DNA of 64,000 bases from Oikopleura dioica. Taxonomy: Eukaryota; Chordata; Appendicularia; Copelata; Oikopleuridae. The position numbers were made by a program, and so were the translations under genes. The stretch is from positions 8,850,157-8,914,156 of the forward strand of contig OU015566.1 of NCBI GenBank assembly GCA_907165135.1, read 5' to 3'. Of this stretch, positions 25,901 through 36,786 are shown piece after piece. The notes beneath the pieces are model-generated. The model was given only the letters and a program-made list of their open reading frames with translations. It was not told the origin of the DNA and made no database searches. How positions within the stretch are numbered: the first letter of the stretch is position 1; every line of letters starts with the position of its first letter.

Positions 25901-28150
25901 TCAAACACAAGGTAGCTCTAGAAGTTGCACAGGCATTGTCTTACTTGCATGAAAATGGAATCGTTTACCGAGATCTCAAACTTGGAAATGTTCTTGTCTT
26001 TTCATTTGATCACATGAGCAAAAGCTGCGCAAAGCTTGCTGATTATGGTATCGCAGAGCATTTGACACCACTAGGAACGACTGGTTTCTCCGGAACTGCG
26101 GGATACTCTGCACCCGAAGTCGTGAAGATCAGATTAAATAAAACCGTCTCAAGGTCTTCAGCGTATGCTCACAAAGTTGATGTTTTCAGTTTCGGTTTGT
26201 TACTCCACGAGCTTATTACTGAGACTTTCCCCTGGTTTGAGCACAATCAAAAGACTAGGACGAATTCAGAGCCGGATAAACTAGTTTATCTTGGATTGAG
26301 ACCTGAAGCATTCTGCGAGAGCTGTCTGCCTGCATGGCCAATTATGGAGACAATTATTGATCACTGTACAAAATTCCGACCTTCAGAACGACCAAATATG
26401 AAAACACTTGTCACTCTTCTTGAAAAACAGATTTCTTGGGCTTTCAGACTTTCGCTAAAACTTGAAAAATCGAAAGATAATGCTCCATTGAAAGATCTGA
26501 CTTGTTTCAGCATCTCAAATAAGTCTTCTGCTAAATCGAAATCAACAGAAAGGAGACGGCGACCGAGATATTCAAGCTGTGACAACTTTTTGGACTCAGT
26601 TTCTTCTGATGAAGGAAGAGTGACATCCCATTACAGTACCTCTGAGGGTAGGCGAAATGATGTGAAATTTACTACGTCCCCAACAACATTGATTCGAAAG
26701 AAACATATTGAGCGAACAGTAGAACAAAATCGACTCGATTGGCAGCTTTGGACTCTTCGGCCAAAGGAATCTAAGGCTGGATTTGAAACTAAAACAACAA
26801 AAATAGATAATAATAACATCTAAAAATCCTTCATAAGAAAAGCTCTTCAGTTCGAAATTCAGGAGATGCCCCACCAAAACCAAGCACGCCTCTTCGTTCC
26901 TTGGTTAGAAGAGCATCTATCAGCATCAAAAGCAAGTTTGTGAGAGAAGAGCATCATAGAATCGACGGTATCGAGTTTGACTTGGAAAAAGTGAGAAAGC
27001 ACCTTGATCGAGGAGTAGAGCGCTCACATCCCTTTTGTGTGCAAGGACTGGATGTTTCGGCTAAAACGGCAAATCAGACATTTACGCTTACGGGTGGTTA
27101 TTATTCAACGGAAGATTCAAAAGTCGGATGCATCGATGTTTACGACGGAAAATCATGGTCGATTTGCAGGCCAGGCTTGAAATTTTACAGTTGAATATAT
27201 AAGAATTCAGAATTATATAATAGAATCTATAGAAAACTGACATTCGAAACTTTCGAATCGAAAGCCTCTCAAAGATCTTTTGATCTTTTCCCAGACAATA
27301 TCGTTAAGATTCTTCATATTCCCTACACGCGTAAAACGTCTGTTGGGCTCACAAAACGAGCTAAATTCCCTCAAAAGCCAAGTGAAACTGCAGTCAAGGA
27401 AAGAATGTACGTTGGATTGGATGACGGAAAAATTATGTTCACTAATGTCGATTCAATTATCAGCTCGATTTCCTCTTCTGATTCGAATACAAAGAAGTGG
27501 CGGGAGACAATGAAATGGAGCCCAGTGAGGATTGACTGGGACACTCAAAGTGGACCGATCGACCAACTCGCTGTCGAAAATATTCAAAACAAGCACACCC
27601 AGGTTTTTGCTCTTCGCGGTGGAACTGTTGCAATGACCCTCGATGATCTGACAGTAATGATGAATAAGGATCACCATGCACTTTTCTTTGCTCTCGGTCA
27701 TGCGGTTTACATCGTCTCCAAAAATAAAAAGGGGATTTATGTTCACGACAGAACAACTGGCAATTTCGTTCGGAAAATGGACAACACTGTAATTGACAGA
27801 GTTGGTAGAAGCTCAACAAGGTATGATGGAAACTGAAAAAAATAAAGCATTTGTAGGCGCTTCACGTCTGGCTCGAGTATAGAAATAACGAGCGTCCTCT
27901 GTGTCCCGGAAACAAATTGTTTATGGATCGGAACATCTGATGGAGAAATCAAAATCATTCCAGACAAGCTTCATCTTTCCGCTCAAGAAATCTGCGGAGT
28001 GCGAATCAAGCAGTTCAATTCTAACGTAACCAATTTGAAAAGATTTAAACCAAAAGTTCCGAGCTTGAAACCGCTGTTCTGGCAGTTGGTCAGGGTAAAA
28101 TTCCGGCGATGGATCAGCTTTACGACGCGAGTTTCAGGTTAGCTGATTAA
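19996..28150 (+). CDS. LRRK2: Leucine-rich repeat kinase, LRRK2-like (ARM-LRR-ROC-COR-kinase-WD40)
   Basis: A large signalling GTPase/kinase. Exon 1 (MAEETELQ) splices into an alpha-helical ARM-like region (20,070-22,500). Leucine-rich repeats run at 22,580-23,640. The ROC GTPase begins VFVVGGPGSGKSSLIDLF at about 23,730 with THADKLP near 24,050. COR follows to about 25,450. The kinase has the glycine loop GVGGFATVYKGE, VALKVF, YRDLKLGNVLV, the LRRK-type DYG (KLADYGIAEH) and SAPEV. A WD40-like propeller occupies 26,850-28,150 in several exons. A 32-nt GT-AG intron near 24,651 joins the two long reading frames. The switch II DxxG of ROC is not recognisable. The junction at 26,800-26,840 is not GT-AG, and the last exon (VLAVGQGKIPAMDQLYD) is in a shifted frame, so the stop is approximate. 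Confidence 0.92.
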
Positions 28151-28334
28151 ACTCTTTAGGTGATATAAACAGTAACTTCAGTGGAAACTCAGCAGATAAA
28201 AGCCAGTATGCAATTCTTTTGGATGCCGAAATTTCTCCATAAAAGTCTTAAAATTCTCCATCATTTACTACTCTTAAAATCAAATAAAGACTCTCTTTAC
28301 CTTCTTTATAATGGAGAAAATTGCTTCCTCCTTC

Positions 28335-28452
28335 GCTTAGCGTCATACCGCGTAGAATGAACCAGTTCTCGTCCGATCACTGAAGTTAAACTACGACGGG
28401 CGGGGTTAGTACTTACATGGGTGACCGGTTGGGAATACCTCGTGCGCTAAGC
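28335..28452 (+). rRNA. 5S rRNA: 5S ribosomal RNA
   Basis: About 118 nt with closing stem GCTTAGCG / CGCTAAGC. The eukaryotic 5S internal promoter features are present (AGTTAAAC...GGGCGGGGTTAGTACTTA, then GGGTGACCGGTTGGGAATACC). TTTT immediately after the 3' end is the RNA polymerase III terminator. It lies 232 nt upstream of an SL RNA gene in the same direction. Confidence 0.95.
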
Positions 28453-28684
28453 GTTTTGTGTTTTTGAAGTATTTTTATGATGAGAAATCAAATCTATCGT
28501 TCGAAAGAATAAAATTCTTATAAGAGGAAAAATAAATGGAGATGATAGCTTGGTGTGATGGTCTACTGGCGGGGCGGCGTGTCCATGTCAAAAGCGCCCT
28601 CTACCGCGCGCTTTTCTGAAACGAGGCCGAAAATAGGAGCGTGCAGCGACAAAACGACCTCGAAATCAAGCACCCCTTCTCTTT

Positions 28685-28775
28685 ACTCATCCCATTTTTG
28701 AGTCCGATTTCGATTGTCTAACAGGTAAGAATCGCCTCCATGCCTTCTCTCTCCTATCCCTCTCGCCTCTCACAA
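28685..28775 (+). ncRNA. Spliced-leader (SL) RNA gene, copy 1
   Basis: The 40-nt leader occupies 28,685-28,724 and ends in CTAACAG followed by the donor GTAAGAATCG. As far as I recall it is the O. dioica spliced leader placed on many mRNAs. The intron-like part is conserved between the two copies up to about 28,775, then they diverge, which suggests the 3' limit. I see no clear Sm site after the donor; an ATTTTTG lies inside the leader. The exact 3' end is not determined. Confidence 0.9.
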
Positions 28776-29132
28776 GCAGAAACGTCAACGAAAAGGCTCC
28801 AGAATTGAAGCTTGCGTCAACGGTTTCTTAATCTTGGAACTTTAGACGCACACGTAACATCGGTCTTTCGACGAGTTCATCAGTCTGGCAAAATCTCACT
28901 GTAACCAAATCAACTTAAAATTATGAGTTTTCTCTGAGTTCAAGATTATTTTAAAAAGAAGTGATTCCAGGACCGCCACATCCTTTACCCGCTTTATGCC
29001 TCCACACATAACTTCTAACTGAACGTGGTCACGTACGCCTTCAGGCAGACATAAACGCGACTAAAGCTTCCAAGTTCGGAGTGAGTACACGTGAAAGACT
29101 GTGAACCTCTAGAGAGTGTGTCATTTTCTGTG

Positions 29133-29223
29133 TTGTAAGAGGCGGGAGGGATAGGAGAGAGAAGGCATGGAGGCGATTCTTACCTGTTAGACAATCGAAA
29201 TCGGACTCAAAAATGGGATGAGT
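29133..29223 (-). ncRNA. Spliced-leader (SL) RNA gene, copy 2
   Basis: A reverse-strand copy. The leader is at 29,184-29,223 (reading right to left) and is identical to copy 1. The GTAAGAATCG donor follows, and the conserved downstream part runs to about 29,133 with one or two substitutions. It is convergent with copy 1. Confidence 0.9.
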
Positions 29224-29457
29224 AAAGAGAAGGGGTGCTTGATTTCGAGGTCGTTTTGTCGCTGCACGCTCCTATTTTCGGCCTCGTTTCAGAAAAGCGC
29301 GCGGTAGAGGGCGCTTTTTGACATGGACACGCCGCCCCGCCAGTAGACCATCACACCAAGCTATCATCTCCATTTATTTTTCCTCTTATAAGAATTTTAG
29401 TCTTTCGAACGATAGATTTGATTTCTCATCATAAAAAATACTTCAAAAACACAAAAC

Positions 29458-29575
29458 GCTTAGCGCACGAGGTATTCCCAACCGGTCACCCATGTAAGTA
29501 CTAACCCCGCCCGTCGTAGTTTAACTTCAGTGATCGGACGAGAACTGGTTCATTCTACGCGGTATGACGCTAAGC
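29458..29575 (-). rRNA. 5S rRNA: 5S ribosomal RNA, second copy
   Basis: Reverse complement of the copy at 28,335-28,452 with no difference noticed, including the TTTT terminator on its 3' side (29,454-29,457 region). It is transcribed toward the second SL gene. Confidence 0.95.
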
Positions 29576-29790
29576 GAAGGAGGAAGCAATTTTCTCCATT
29601 ATAAAGAAGGTAAAGAGAGTCTTTATTTGATTTTAAGAGTAGTAAATGATGACAAAATACAGACTTTTCAATTTATTTTAGCAGATGCCTGTTTCGCATT
29701 CAAATGTCAAAAAACCAAATCCTCCGAATCCTTCATCAGTGACAGAGACAATTCTAAAAACAATCAGAAGATCGTATAAATAGATCACAA

Positions 29791-31712
29791 TTACCGCCCC
29801 TCGGGAGTTTGGAAAATGTATTCAGAAGCAGACTCGCCGGATTCCATGACACCTCCCACTCCATATTTCGGAGCTTGGTAAGATTTGATGCTGTACCAAA
29901 GAAGGTTGCCTGCTAGATCGATTCGGGCAACGGCTCCCCTCCACGCTTTTCGGGGATCGTTTCTGCAATCTGTTCGGATTGGCTTGAAAATACCTTCTTC
30001 ATGAAATATTCAAGCTAGAGCCAGATACCTCTGGATGGATGAGGCAACCAGGTTCGATGCCAGTTCCACAAGCAGCGACGTATCCGATGTGATTTCCAAC
30101 TTCATCCTTGACGCTTGTCATTCCCCAACACTCGGTATACACGAGCGATTCGTAGGGGGTCGCATCGACAGAAGCGAACTGATTCGCTCCACCTGGCCAG
30201 TCTCCACTTTGGAGATCGACCGTCCATTCCCTCGTGGAAAGATCGGCGCTGTACTTGGTGAATGCACCAGTGATGACGGAACAGCCAAGAGCTCCGCAGT
30301 TGACTCCGTTGTCGACTTGCACTCGAACGTTTCGGAGACCAGTGGTGACGAAACCAGATACATCGCCACTTGCGTTCCATTCCACTTCGATGTCGTTAGC
30401 AGTTCCATCACCGACAAAGCCGTTGTTGATGCCATCGCCAGAGTAGGCGAGTTCGAGACCAGAGGCCGCATCAAGGATAACGAGGATAGTTCGACTGGTA
30501 GGAAGACCAACAACCTTTTCAACGCCACTATCGTTGTAGACGCGCATGTTCTTGACTGAGCCATCATCAAGATTGCACGATTTCCCGCTTCCGTTGCAAA
30601 TAAAACTCCACTCGGGTATTGGCGAGCCAGCGCTACTGCTCGAGGCGAGAGCAGCGGGAAACTTGTGCATAACCGGTGTTCCTTGATCCACTTGTCCGCC
30701 AGATTTGAAGCCTGGTTTTTCAGTATCTTCTCGGTTGATGAAGCCACCGACGATGAATCCACCATCTGAGGTCAAATGAACAGTTTCGAATCCTGATCTA
30801 GCTCCGGCACCATCGGTGTAGTCGAATTCCCAAATAGTTTCACCAGTAGCCGAGTTGATCTTGGCCACGTAGCCGTTGTACTGATTCGTATTTCTAGTAC
30901 TTTGACGCGTTCCGGCAGCGAGAATGTATTGACCGTCGGTAGATTCCTCGCTCTAGGCTCGAAATTCTTTTATGCCATAGAATTGCACATTATGTTTAAG
31001 ATACAAAGATATTTTCTTAATATTCCAAAATAGAGGATTCCGAGCCTATCTCCTTGACAGAAACCATGTGGCAGTATCGACCATTGTTAGAATTGAGCCA
31101 AGCCCACATGAAATTCTCAGAACAGCTGGATCCAGCACCGTTGAGCTCATTGCCAAGTGGAGCTGGATATTGAGTAGCGGATGCACAGGGCATTACCTTG
31201 CTAACAACACACTGTCCGGCTTGACCACCCTCGAAGGCGGTGGAAATTCCAGCGGCAATATAGCCTCCGTCCGCACAAAATTGACCATCAGCAGCGTGAG
31301 GGCCGTGGCCAACGTCAGCAGCATTAGCTTCTCCATTGACAACGACATAGTGGCGAGGAGTGGGAGCAGAAACAACGCCTCCAGTGCCATCAGGGTTGAA
31401 AGAGAAACATCTGTTATAATCAGGATTCTCCCCTGGTCCCGCGCATTCGCTACAAATCTCAGCCGCACAACCTTCGCACCCTTCAAAACAGTCGGTGTGG
31501 CAAGGACATCCGTCAATACAATCAAAACCCTGTCGAAAACAGCTGTTTTGGCAAGAGACATCGTCGGAATCACACTTATTCAAGCATGATACAGTTCTAT
31601 CAGTGCAGTAGGAAGAGCAGATTTCACCAAGATCAAGGTCAATGCAATTTTCATTTACTCTCAAAAGCAAATTTTCTGCAGCAGTAAAATTATTGAAAAA
31701 TGAAATCGCCAT
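29791..31712 (-). CDS. Cysteine-rich repeat protein with propeller-like C-terminal part, unrecognised
   Basis: Multi-exon gene. The N-terminal exon (31,017-31,712) carries a periodic cysteine array, C-x3-C-x6-C-x3-C repeated (CSSYC...CLNKC...CQNSC...CIDGC), ending PCHTDCFEGCEGC. A conserved-looking segment (HYVVVNGEANAADVGHG) follows. Later exons (29,999-30,960) contain repeated DGGFIVGGF / DGQYILAAG type strands with a following AKINSATGETIWEF, like beta-propeller or PQQ-type repeats. The final exon ends SASEYIFQTPEGR. An AG acceptor after CTGCTG near 31,680 could be an SL site. From it the first ATG gives a signal-peptide-like MKIALTLILV in another frame, so the N-terminus is unsure. Probably secreted; family not identified. 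Confidence 0.65.
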
Positions 31713-31941
31713 TTTCGAATTGAAACTTTGTGTCTATTTTTATATAACATGAAAGTTATAACCCAGATTATCATTTCTCATGCAGAAACAGACAGTCAAT
31801 TTTGATCAACAGAAAAATAGACGAAAGAAATCAAATAAATAGGTCACAGAAACCGACTGGGACCAGGATCTTCCTGATTATTTCTTGAAAACTGAAGACG
31901 TGTTTTATTTGAAAATTTCCATGTATTGAAAGTATGATAAA

Positions 31942-33033
31942 TTACTCAGTAATATTTAAATTCTTGAGCCAGAGAGTAATGTCGCGGAAAAGAGCTTCGG
32001 TTGTTGGTTGTAAATCGGCATGGAGTTGATGGTATCCGTCCTGGTAGACTTTGTATTCAACATTGGGAAAGTGTTCCGCTGCGAAATCCGCTCCTTCTTT
32101 TGCGCATAAAAAGTCGTCGGTACCTTGGGTCAGTAGCACTGGACAGGTTATGCTTTTGTACTGAAGATGATAAGTTACGAGATCCTTTTATTGTCTTTAA
32201 ATCTTATAATCAAACTTATAGTTTTTCGAATAAATCACCTTTTCTTTTTCAAGTCGTTCTTGCTCGGTCAACAACTTTAGTCCAAATCCTGCAGTAGATC
32301 CTCCATTGTCGCCATACTTTTCTTTGATCGTTGTCTTGAAAAAATCGACAACATCCGTCCGGCGGGAGACGTATTCTGCCTTGACTTTTGCGACCTTCAG
32401 AAATGGAACGAGAAAGCCAAGCCATTTTCCAATGAAGACTAGCCATGGTGGGCCAGTGTTTGGGTGAATTTTGAGTGCTGGTGCGATCATTACTGCGCCA
32501 TCAACTTAAATTTAGACTGTTGAATTCAAAGAACCAATTAGTCGGTTGAGGACATTTGCGGCCAGAGGAACACATAGTAGTCGGACATATAACTTGTCCA
32601 TTTTTACCTTGATATTTCTCAGCAACTAAACATGAAAGTAGCCCTCCCATCGAGTGACCACAAATTATCATTTTCTTGTCAGGATATTTTTCTTTGATAA
32701 TTTTGATTCTTTCGATGACATCGTCAGCAGATTCGTGAAAAGATCTCAGTTGGCAGCGATTTCTGTTTGTCTTTTCGTACGGGCCAGACTCTCCGTGTGC
32801 GTAATGGTCGTGTCCAAAAACAGCACCACCGTGAGATTTAAAATGTTCGATCAGTGGCTTGCAAAATTGTTAAAAGATAGCAGTTCTAATTTAACACTTA
32901 CAAGGTAGAACTTGTGGAGATACTCTGCGTATCCATGCAGTAGATAGACAAGAAAATTTATCTCTCCTTCTGGAATCCATTCGTATGTAGCCAGATCATA
33001 CCCGTACGAGCTTTTAAAAATTTCTCTTGACAT
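31942..33033 (-). CDS. MGLL: Monoglyceride lipase-like alpha/beta hydrolase
   Basis: MGLL hydrolyses monoacylglycerols such as 2-arachidonoylglycerol. The start is MSREIFKSSYGYDLATYEW at 33,033, with the oxyanion HG motif in LHGYAEYLHKF. After an intron the second exon reads HGGAVFGHDHYAHGESG and holds the nucleophile elbow GHSMGG at about 32,650. A third exon reads GAVMIAPALKIHPNTGPPW. The last exon has the acid in LTQGTDDF and the catalytic His in DGYHQLH, stop 31,942-31,944. Catalytic triad and length are as expected. No signal peptide. Confidence 0.92.
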
Positions 33034-33593
33034 ACTGGTAATCGCTTTCTGTTTTATTTTTTCTAAAATTGGATTTTTCTATCTAGAGACAAAACAAAGT
33101 ATGATGGGTGGAAATGGCTCGTAAAGTTTCATAATCGGTTAATTTCAGCAGGTCTCTTTGTTGAATAATACGATATAAATCTGCGGTAAAGCTAACGATG
33201 ATTTGATGGGCTGATCTCTCAAGCTACTGACTCGATCAATAGATTTACCTTTCTCTCTTTCTCTCAGCCTATTTTGATAAATTATACGCGGCTTGAATAG
33301 AGACTAATCTCATTTTCAAAGTTCAGTTGTGAGTCACAGTACCCTCCTCAAAAGTGCAAATATTGCCTTTCTAACCTGCCTTCGGGATCTCACCTTTTTC
33401 GAAAATATTTTTGTTATTCTTTTTTTTCTACATGAGTTTGCAATTTTTAATCAAATAGAATCTGCCGACGATGCCCGCTATAAATATTTTATTTCTACAA
33501 TTATTTATACAGTAAACATGTTATTTCTCGATATCTTAATTTATCGAAAACGTAAATTTTGTTCGTGGCTGGATTTTCGTATCGACAGTCCAT
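33034..33593. other. Intergenic, AT-rich
   Basis: Upstream of the lipase and downstream of the Ly6-like gene. The plus-strand ORF at 33,329-33,604 is AT-rich, hydrophobic by composition and antisense to the Ly6 3' end. Not supported. Confidence 0.4.
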
Positions 33594-34080
33594 TCAGCAA
33601 TTGACCTAAAAAGAACAATTAGACAGCTAGACGAGTAAATACAAGCTTACTTTGGGGTCCAGAGATATCCACAGGCTTCTGTATCGCAACACTGAGTACA
33701 GAAAGATTCTGTCATTCGAACATTGTTGTAGTCAGTTTTTGGGCGACAAGTGGAGAATCTTATACCGGCTGGGTGAACATTTCGCTCCCACTGAGATCGG
33801 CAAGCTTTTTCTTGCTGACATCCCTATTTAAATGATCAATAAAGTTTTCAACGAAAAATTATGGATAAAAACAAAATTGATTTTTCTGAACATGTTCCTG
33901 TTTTACATGGTAGGTTTCTCCCAATCTCTGTCTCTGTGTATAAAAACAAGTATCTTGCTTACTAGGACAGTCCATTTCATATCCGTTAATAAAGCACTCA
34001 ATTTCTGTCTGTTCATCGCACACCCAGCAGCGTAATCCAACTGTAGAGCCGATCAAAACTGCGATCAAGGAGAAGAACAT
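33594..34080 (-). CDS. Small secreted Ly6/uPAR-like protein
   Basis: The signal peptide MFFSLIAVLIGSTVG leads directly into LRCWVCDEQTEIECF, the start of a three-finger fold. CPSKQDTCFYT follows. A GT-AG intron (donor at about 33,908 in YHV, acceptor before GCQQEKACR) joins to the second exon, with CRPKTDYNN and the CC pair in CTQCCDTEACG. A third short exon adds VNC and stops at 33,594-33,596; otherwise an in-frame stop at 33,647 ends the protein at TPK. The Cys spacing fits Ly6/PLAUR domains. No obvious GPI signal. Ligand unknown. Confidence 0.72.
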
Positions 34081-34648
34081 GATGAAAATTCGAAAAAATA
34101 TTTCTTTATTTCAAATAATATTTTTTGCTTGGATAAGAAAAATCGTTTCCAGCGATGGTTAAAAAGGAAACGTGACTATTGAAGTGGGCAGAAAGACTGG
34201 GTAAGGGAGCCCGCAAAGCGGTGGAAAAGACGTTCGTTGAAATAAGCAACTACAGAAAATAATTTGATAAGAGTTTGTTTTATCGAATTCATGTGAAATT
34301 AAATTTTGACGCTTTTGAAATAACAGATGAGCGTGTCTATTAGATGATTTATATATTTTAATCCCTGTCCAAGTGGCCAATTTTCGTGACATCCGCTCTC
34401 GTTTTAAAACAATCATGCCTGGATTTCTCCCACGTGATGTCATATTCAATTACTGCTGAGCTTATCTGCACAATAAACAGACGAAAAATTAAATGGTTTT
34501 TGGATTTATTCATGTTTCAAGTAGTATTCAAGAAAATGGAATTGGTCAGTAAGGGATTTATTCACAGGAGGAAAAATTCGCATCCATATTATCACGGAGG
34601 AACTTTTTGCATAAAATATTTTCAAAGTGGAGTAATTTCCAGTCGTGT
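34081..34648. other. Intergenic
   Basis: Short ORFs on both strands overlap each other without a recognisable domain. No repeat or RNA gene seen. Confidence 0.4.
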
Positions 34649-35001
34649 TTATTTCTCGACAAGCTGCCCGTCTTCTAAGCAATCGTGACAATGGCTGTGC
34701 CACCAGCGTAGACGAATTGAGGAGCATCGAGCTTGGTCATTTTTTAAACTGACCTTAAAATTTGTTAAGAAAAAACGACTCGTCTTCAGTTCCGAACCTC
34801 ATAAGGGCCTCCATCAGAGACGACATCTACTGCGTCGATGAGTTCAAGATCGACGGCACTCCATCTATCGACTTTTTCGCTCGAGAAAGCCAGCCTGAGC
34901 GCGTCGATTTTACTTACATGTTTCTTGAGCTTCGCAAGGTTCTTTTGTCGCTTATTCGACTGGCGAGAAATGTCATCTTGGAGCAATTCATGGACCCGCA
35001 T
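34649..35001 (-). CDS. Small protein with CysHis motif at the C-terminus, unrecognised
   Basis: A 102-aa two-exon model. Exon 1 (34,798-35,001) starts MRVHELLQDDISRQSNKRQK and continues KNLAKLKKHVSKIDALRL to DGGPYE. A 44-nt GT-AG intron (34,754-34,797) keeps phase and leads to VSLKNDQARCSSIRLRWWHS then HCHDCLEDGQLVEK. The stop codon overlaps an AATAAA poly(A) signal, as in other genes here. Another acceptor just upstream (CACTAAG) would extend the N-terminus by SQVVANHP. Further upstream minus-strand frames (MQFGKSPDETLYS; ending near 35,050) may be additional exons. The HxHCxxC cluster may bind zinc; family unknown. Confidence 0.45.
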
Positions 35002-36037
35002 CGGGTGATTTGCTACCACTTGCGATTCTTAGTGGGTTCATTTCTCCGTCCATAGAGGGTGAAATTCAAGGTCTTTCCTGATGAACTCAGCCCTGAAAAT
35101 ACGTCGATCTTTTCGCCACAAACCGCTCGAATTCGAATACAATGTTTCATCAGGGCTTTTCCCAAATTGCATTCTTTCGAAGCCTTCTTGTTATCCTAAA
35201 AAACCATAATTGGAAATCAAAGATGCCTGATGTTTTTCTTTGATGAAAATTCAAAATGATTTCCATTTGGAAAATTTACTTCAGCTGTTCATCTGCGCGA
35301 TTTTATCGCATTCCCGCAACATATAAGCGGAATTTTTGAATGCAGCTCGTCAAACATAATTACGTAAAATGAAACTTTTATAAAAATGAACTTCCTATGA
35401 ATGGCACTATGTGTTAATCACAGGGAAATTATATTTATTGTGGCTGAACATACTAAACCGACTTCTACGCTGCACTGCAGAATCACTGGCAATCTCTATT
35501 TCTCAATCGTCTATGGTATTAATAAAGATTTCGTGACAATTTAATCTATAATAATCTGTTTCTTACCTGGTCAGAGTTTTCAAGGAAAGGATTCGCAATC
35601 GTTGCCGAAAAAGCAAAAATCTGTAGAACGGGGAGCCCTCTCATCTCTGGCTCTAGTTTTGTCGACTGGAAGCGGTCGAGCCTGGGCTCATTTATCGCGA
35701 GCGTGTTGGGTTTCGATCAAATCCTATCTAATAATCGAAAATTGTCGTCTTTACGTTCTAGTGTCGCCCGTGAGATTCGATAAGGGTGCCGTTCTTCTCT
35801 CTCTTTTTCTCAATTTCCGCGGAGCCACGGCCGCGCGCGCGCCGTACAACACCACCGAAAAAAAACTCCCTTGCGCCGCCAATTTATCCGATTTATTTGT
35901 GATTTTTTTTCCTGAGCCGGATACTGAATTCTAGTGGTAACGTGCAACACAAGCAATTTTCATTGTATTAAAAATTTTAATGAACTCATTTTATTTCTCG
36001 AAATAGAAATTCGACTAGCTTTTTTGCAAAAATTTAT
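35002..36037. other. Intergenic, with a CpG-rich patch at about 35,680-35,890
   Basis: May contain 5' exons of the minus-strand small gene (35,040-35,200) and its promoter. The 35,602-35,934 plus-strand ORF has no domain and sits in GCGC-rich sequence like the BTF3 promoter, so I read it as regulatory sequence. Confidence 0.4.
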
Positions 36038-36287
36038 TTACATTAGATCATAATTGATAGAAGCATACAGAAACAAGCCAAGAGCGACGAGAACCCAAAT
36101 AAAGATGAAACCAGGAATGACGAAGAAGCTGATTGGTGTCAAATCAATTGTTCTATCTTCGTTACTCTCTTCAGCTGGAAGCTCGGATTCCTGAGCTTCG
36201 GATTCTGGCTCAACATGAATCTAAGACAAAACTACTGCTTTTACAATTTTAACGATCGTCATTTACCTTCACATCCTGCATCTCCAT
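36038..36287 (-). CDS. Small tail-anchored membrane protein
   Basis: Two exons, 36,267-36,287 and 36,038-36,220, separated by a 46-nt GT-AG intron, encode 67 aa. MEMQDVKIHVEPESEAQESE begins an acidic cytosolic part. One hydrophobic helix (FFVIPGFIFIWVLVALGLF) follows, and a short tail LYASINYDLM. The stop is followed at once by AATAAA. This topology is typical of tail-anchored small integral membrane proteins; I do not recognise the orthologue. It starts 28 bp from a divergent plus-strand ORF. Confidence 0.6.
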
Positions 36288-36315
36288 ATTCAAATCCCAC
36301 CAACAAAGCCATAAC

Positions 36316-36480
36316 ATGAGGAATAAGAAATATTCTAGAAACAGAGCTAGAAAACGTGTTCACCTCATGCAACCACAATTTGGATTAGACGCAATTTTGA
36401 TCGTTTTATTGCATTTATTAGGAGGCGTGTTACTCGTCCGTTATTTTCCAAGCAAGTCTGATGTCGTTGAAGTTTATTGA
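36316..36480 (+). CDS. Possible 54-aa single-pass membrane microprotein
   Basis: An intact ORF starting MRNKKYSRNRARKRVHLMQP (very basic), then one hydrophobic helix (LDAILIVLLHLLGGVLLV) and tail RYFPSKSDVVEVY. Positive-inside charge distribution supports a membrane protein, but length is near chance for AT-rich DNA and no AATAAA follows closely. It is divergent from the tail-anchored gene with 28 bp between the two ATGs. Confidence 0.33.
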   Translation: MRNKKYSRNRARKRVHLMQPQFGLDAILIVLLHLLGGVLLVRYFPSKSDVVEVY

Positions 36481-36786
36481 TTCTTTCAATGGTGACAAAC
36501 GGAAATGGAAATGACTTTCTCAAAATTTTATTTATTTGTCCGTTGAATTTTTAGATTTCCGGGATGCCAAGGTTTAAACTTGAAATTTCAAGCTATCAAA
36601 AAATCGGTAGAAAATTCCAGTCGATGATTTTCTATCGTAAACAGCTGCAGAAAGCCACTACCTAGTTGAAAACTGGTCTAAAAAGAAATCAGCCTCTCTG
36701 GTGTCAAATTTTGTTTGTATTTTCTTGAGCTGATTCGGCAAACCTCTGACTAATCCCCCTAGAAGACCGTTCAATTTCGCGATAAA

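Larger units (their letters stand above)
28259..29651. repeat. Inverted repeat (palindrome) of two 5S rRNA-SL RNA units
   Basis: Two arms of roughly 515 bp (28,259-about 28,776 and about 29,132-29,651) are reverse complements of each other, about 98% identical by eye. Differences include a one-base A indel in the GCGCCCTC segment and a single substitution near 28,510. Each arm holds one 5S rRNA and one SL RNA gene in the same order. The spacer of about 355 bp has no recognised gene. Confidence 0.9.

Noticed and set aside
31640-31700. Signal-peptide-like MKIALTLILV as the true start of the Cys-rich gene
   Set aside because: It is out of frame with the cysteine array and no adequate intron restores frame without deleting clearly coding Cys repeats. 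Left as an open alternative only.
35602-35934. Plus-strand ORF of 110 codons
   Set aside because: No domain and lies in CpG-rich promoter-like DNA. A GGTTTCGATCAAATCC stretch looked like a tRNA B box, but no tRNA fold was found.
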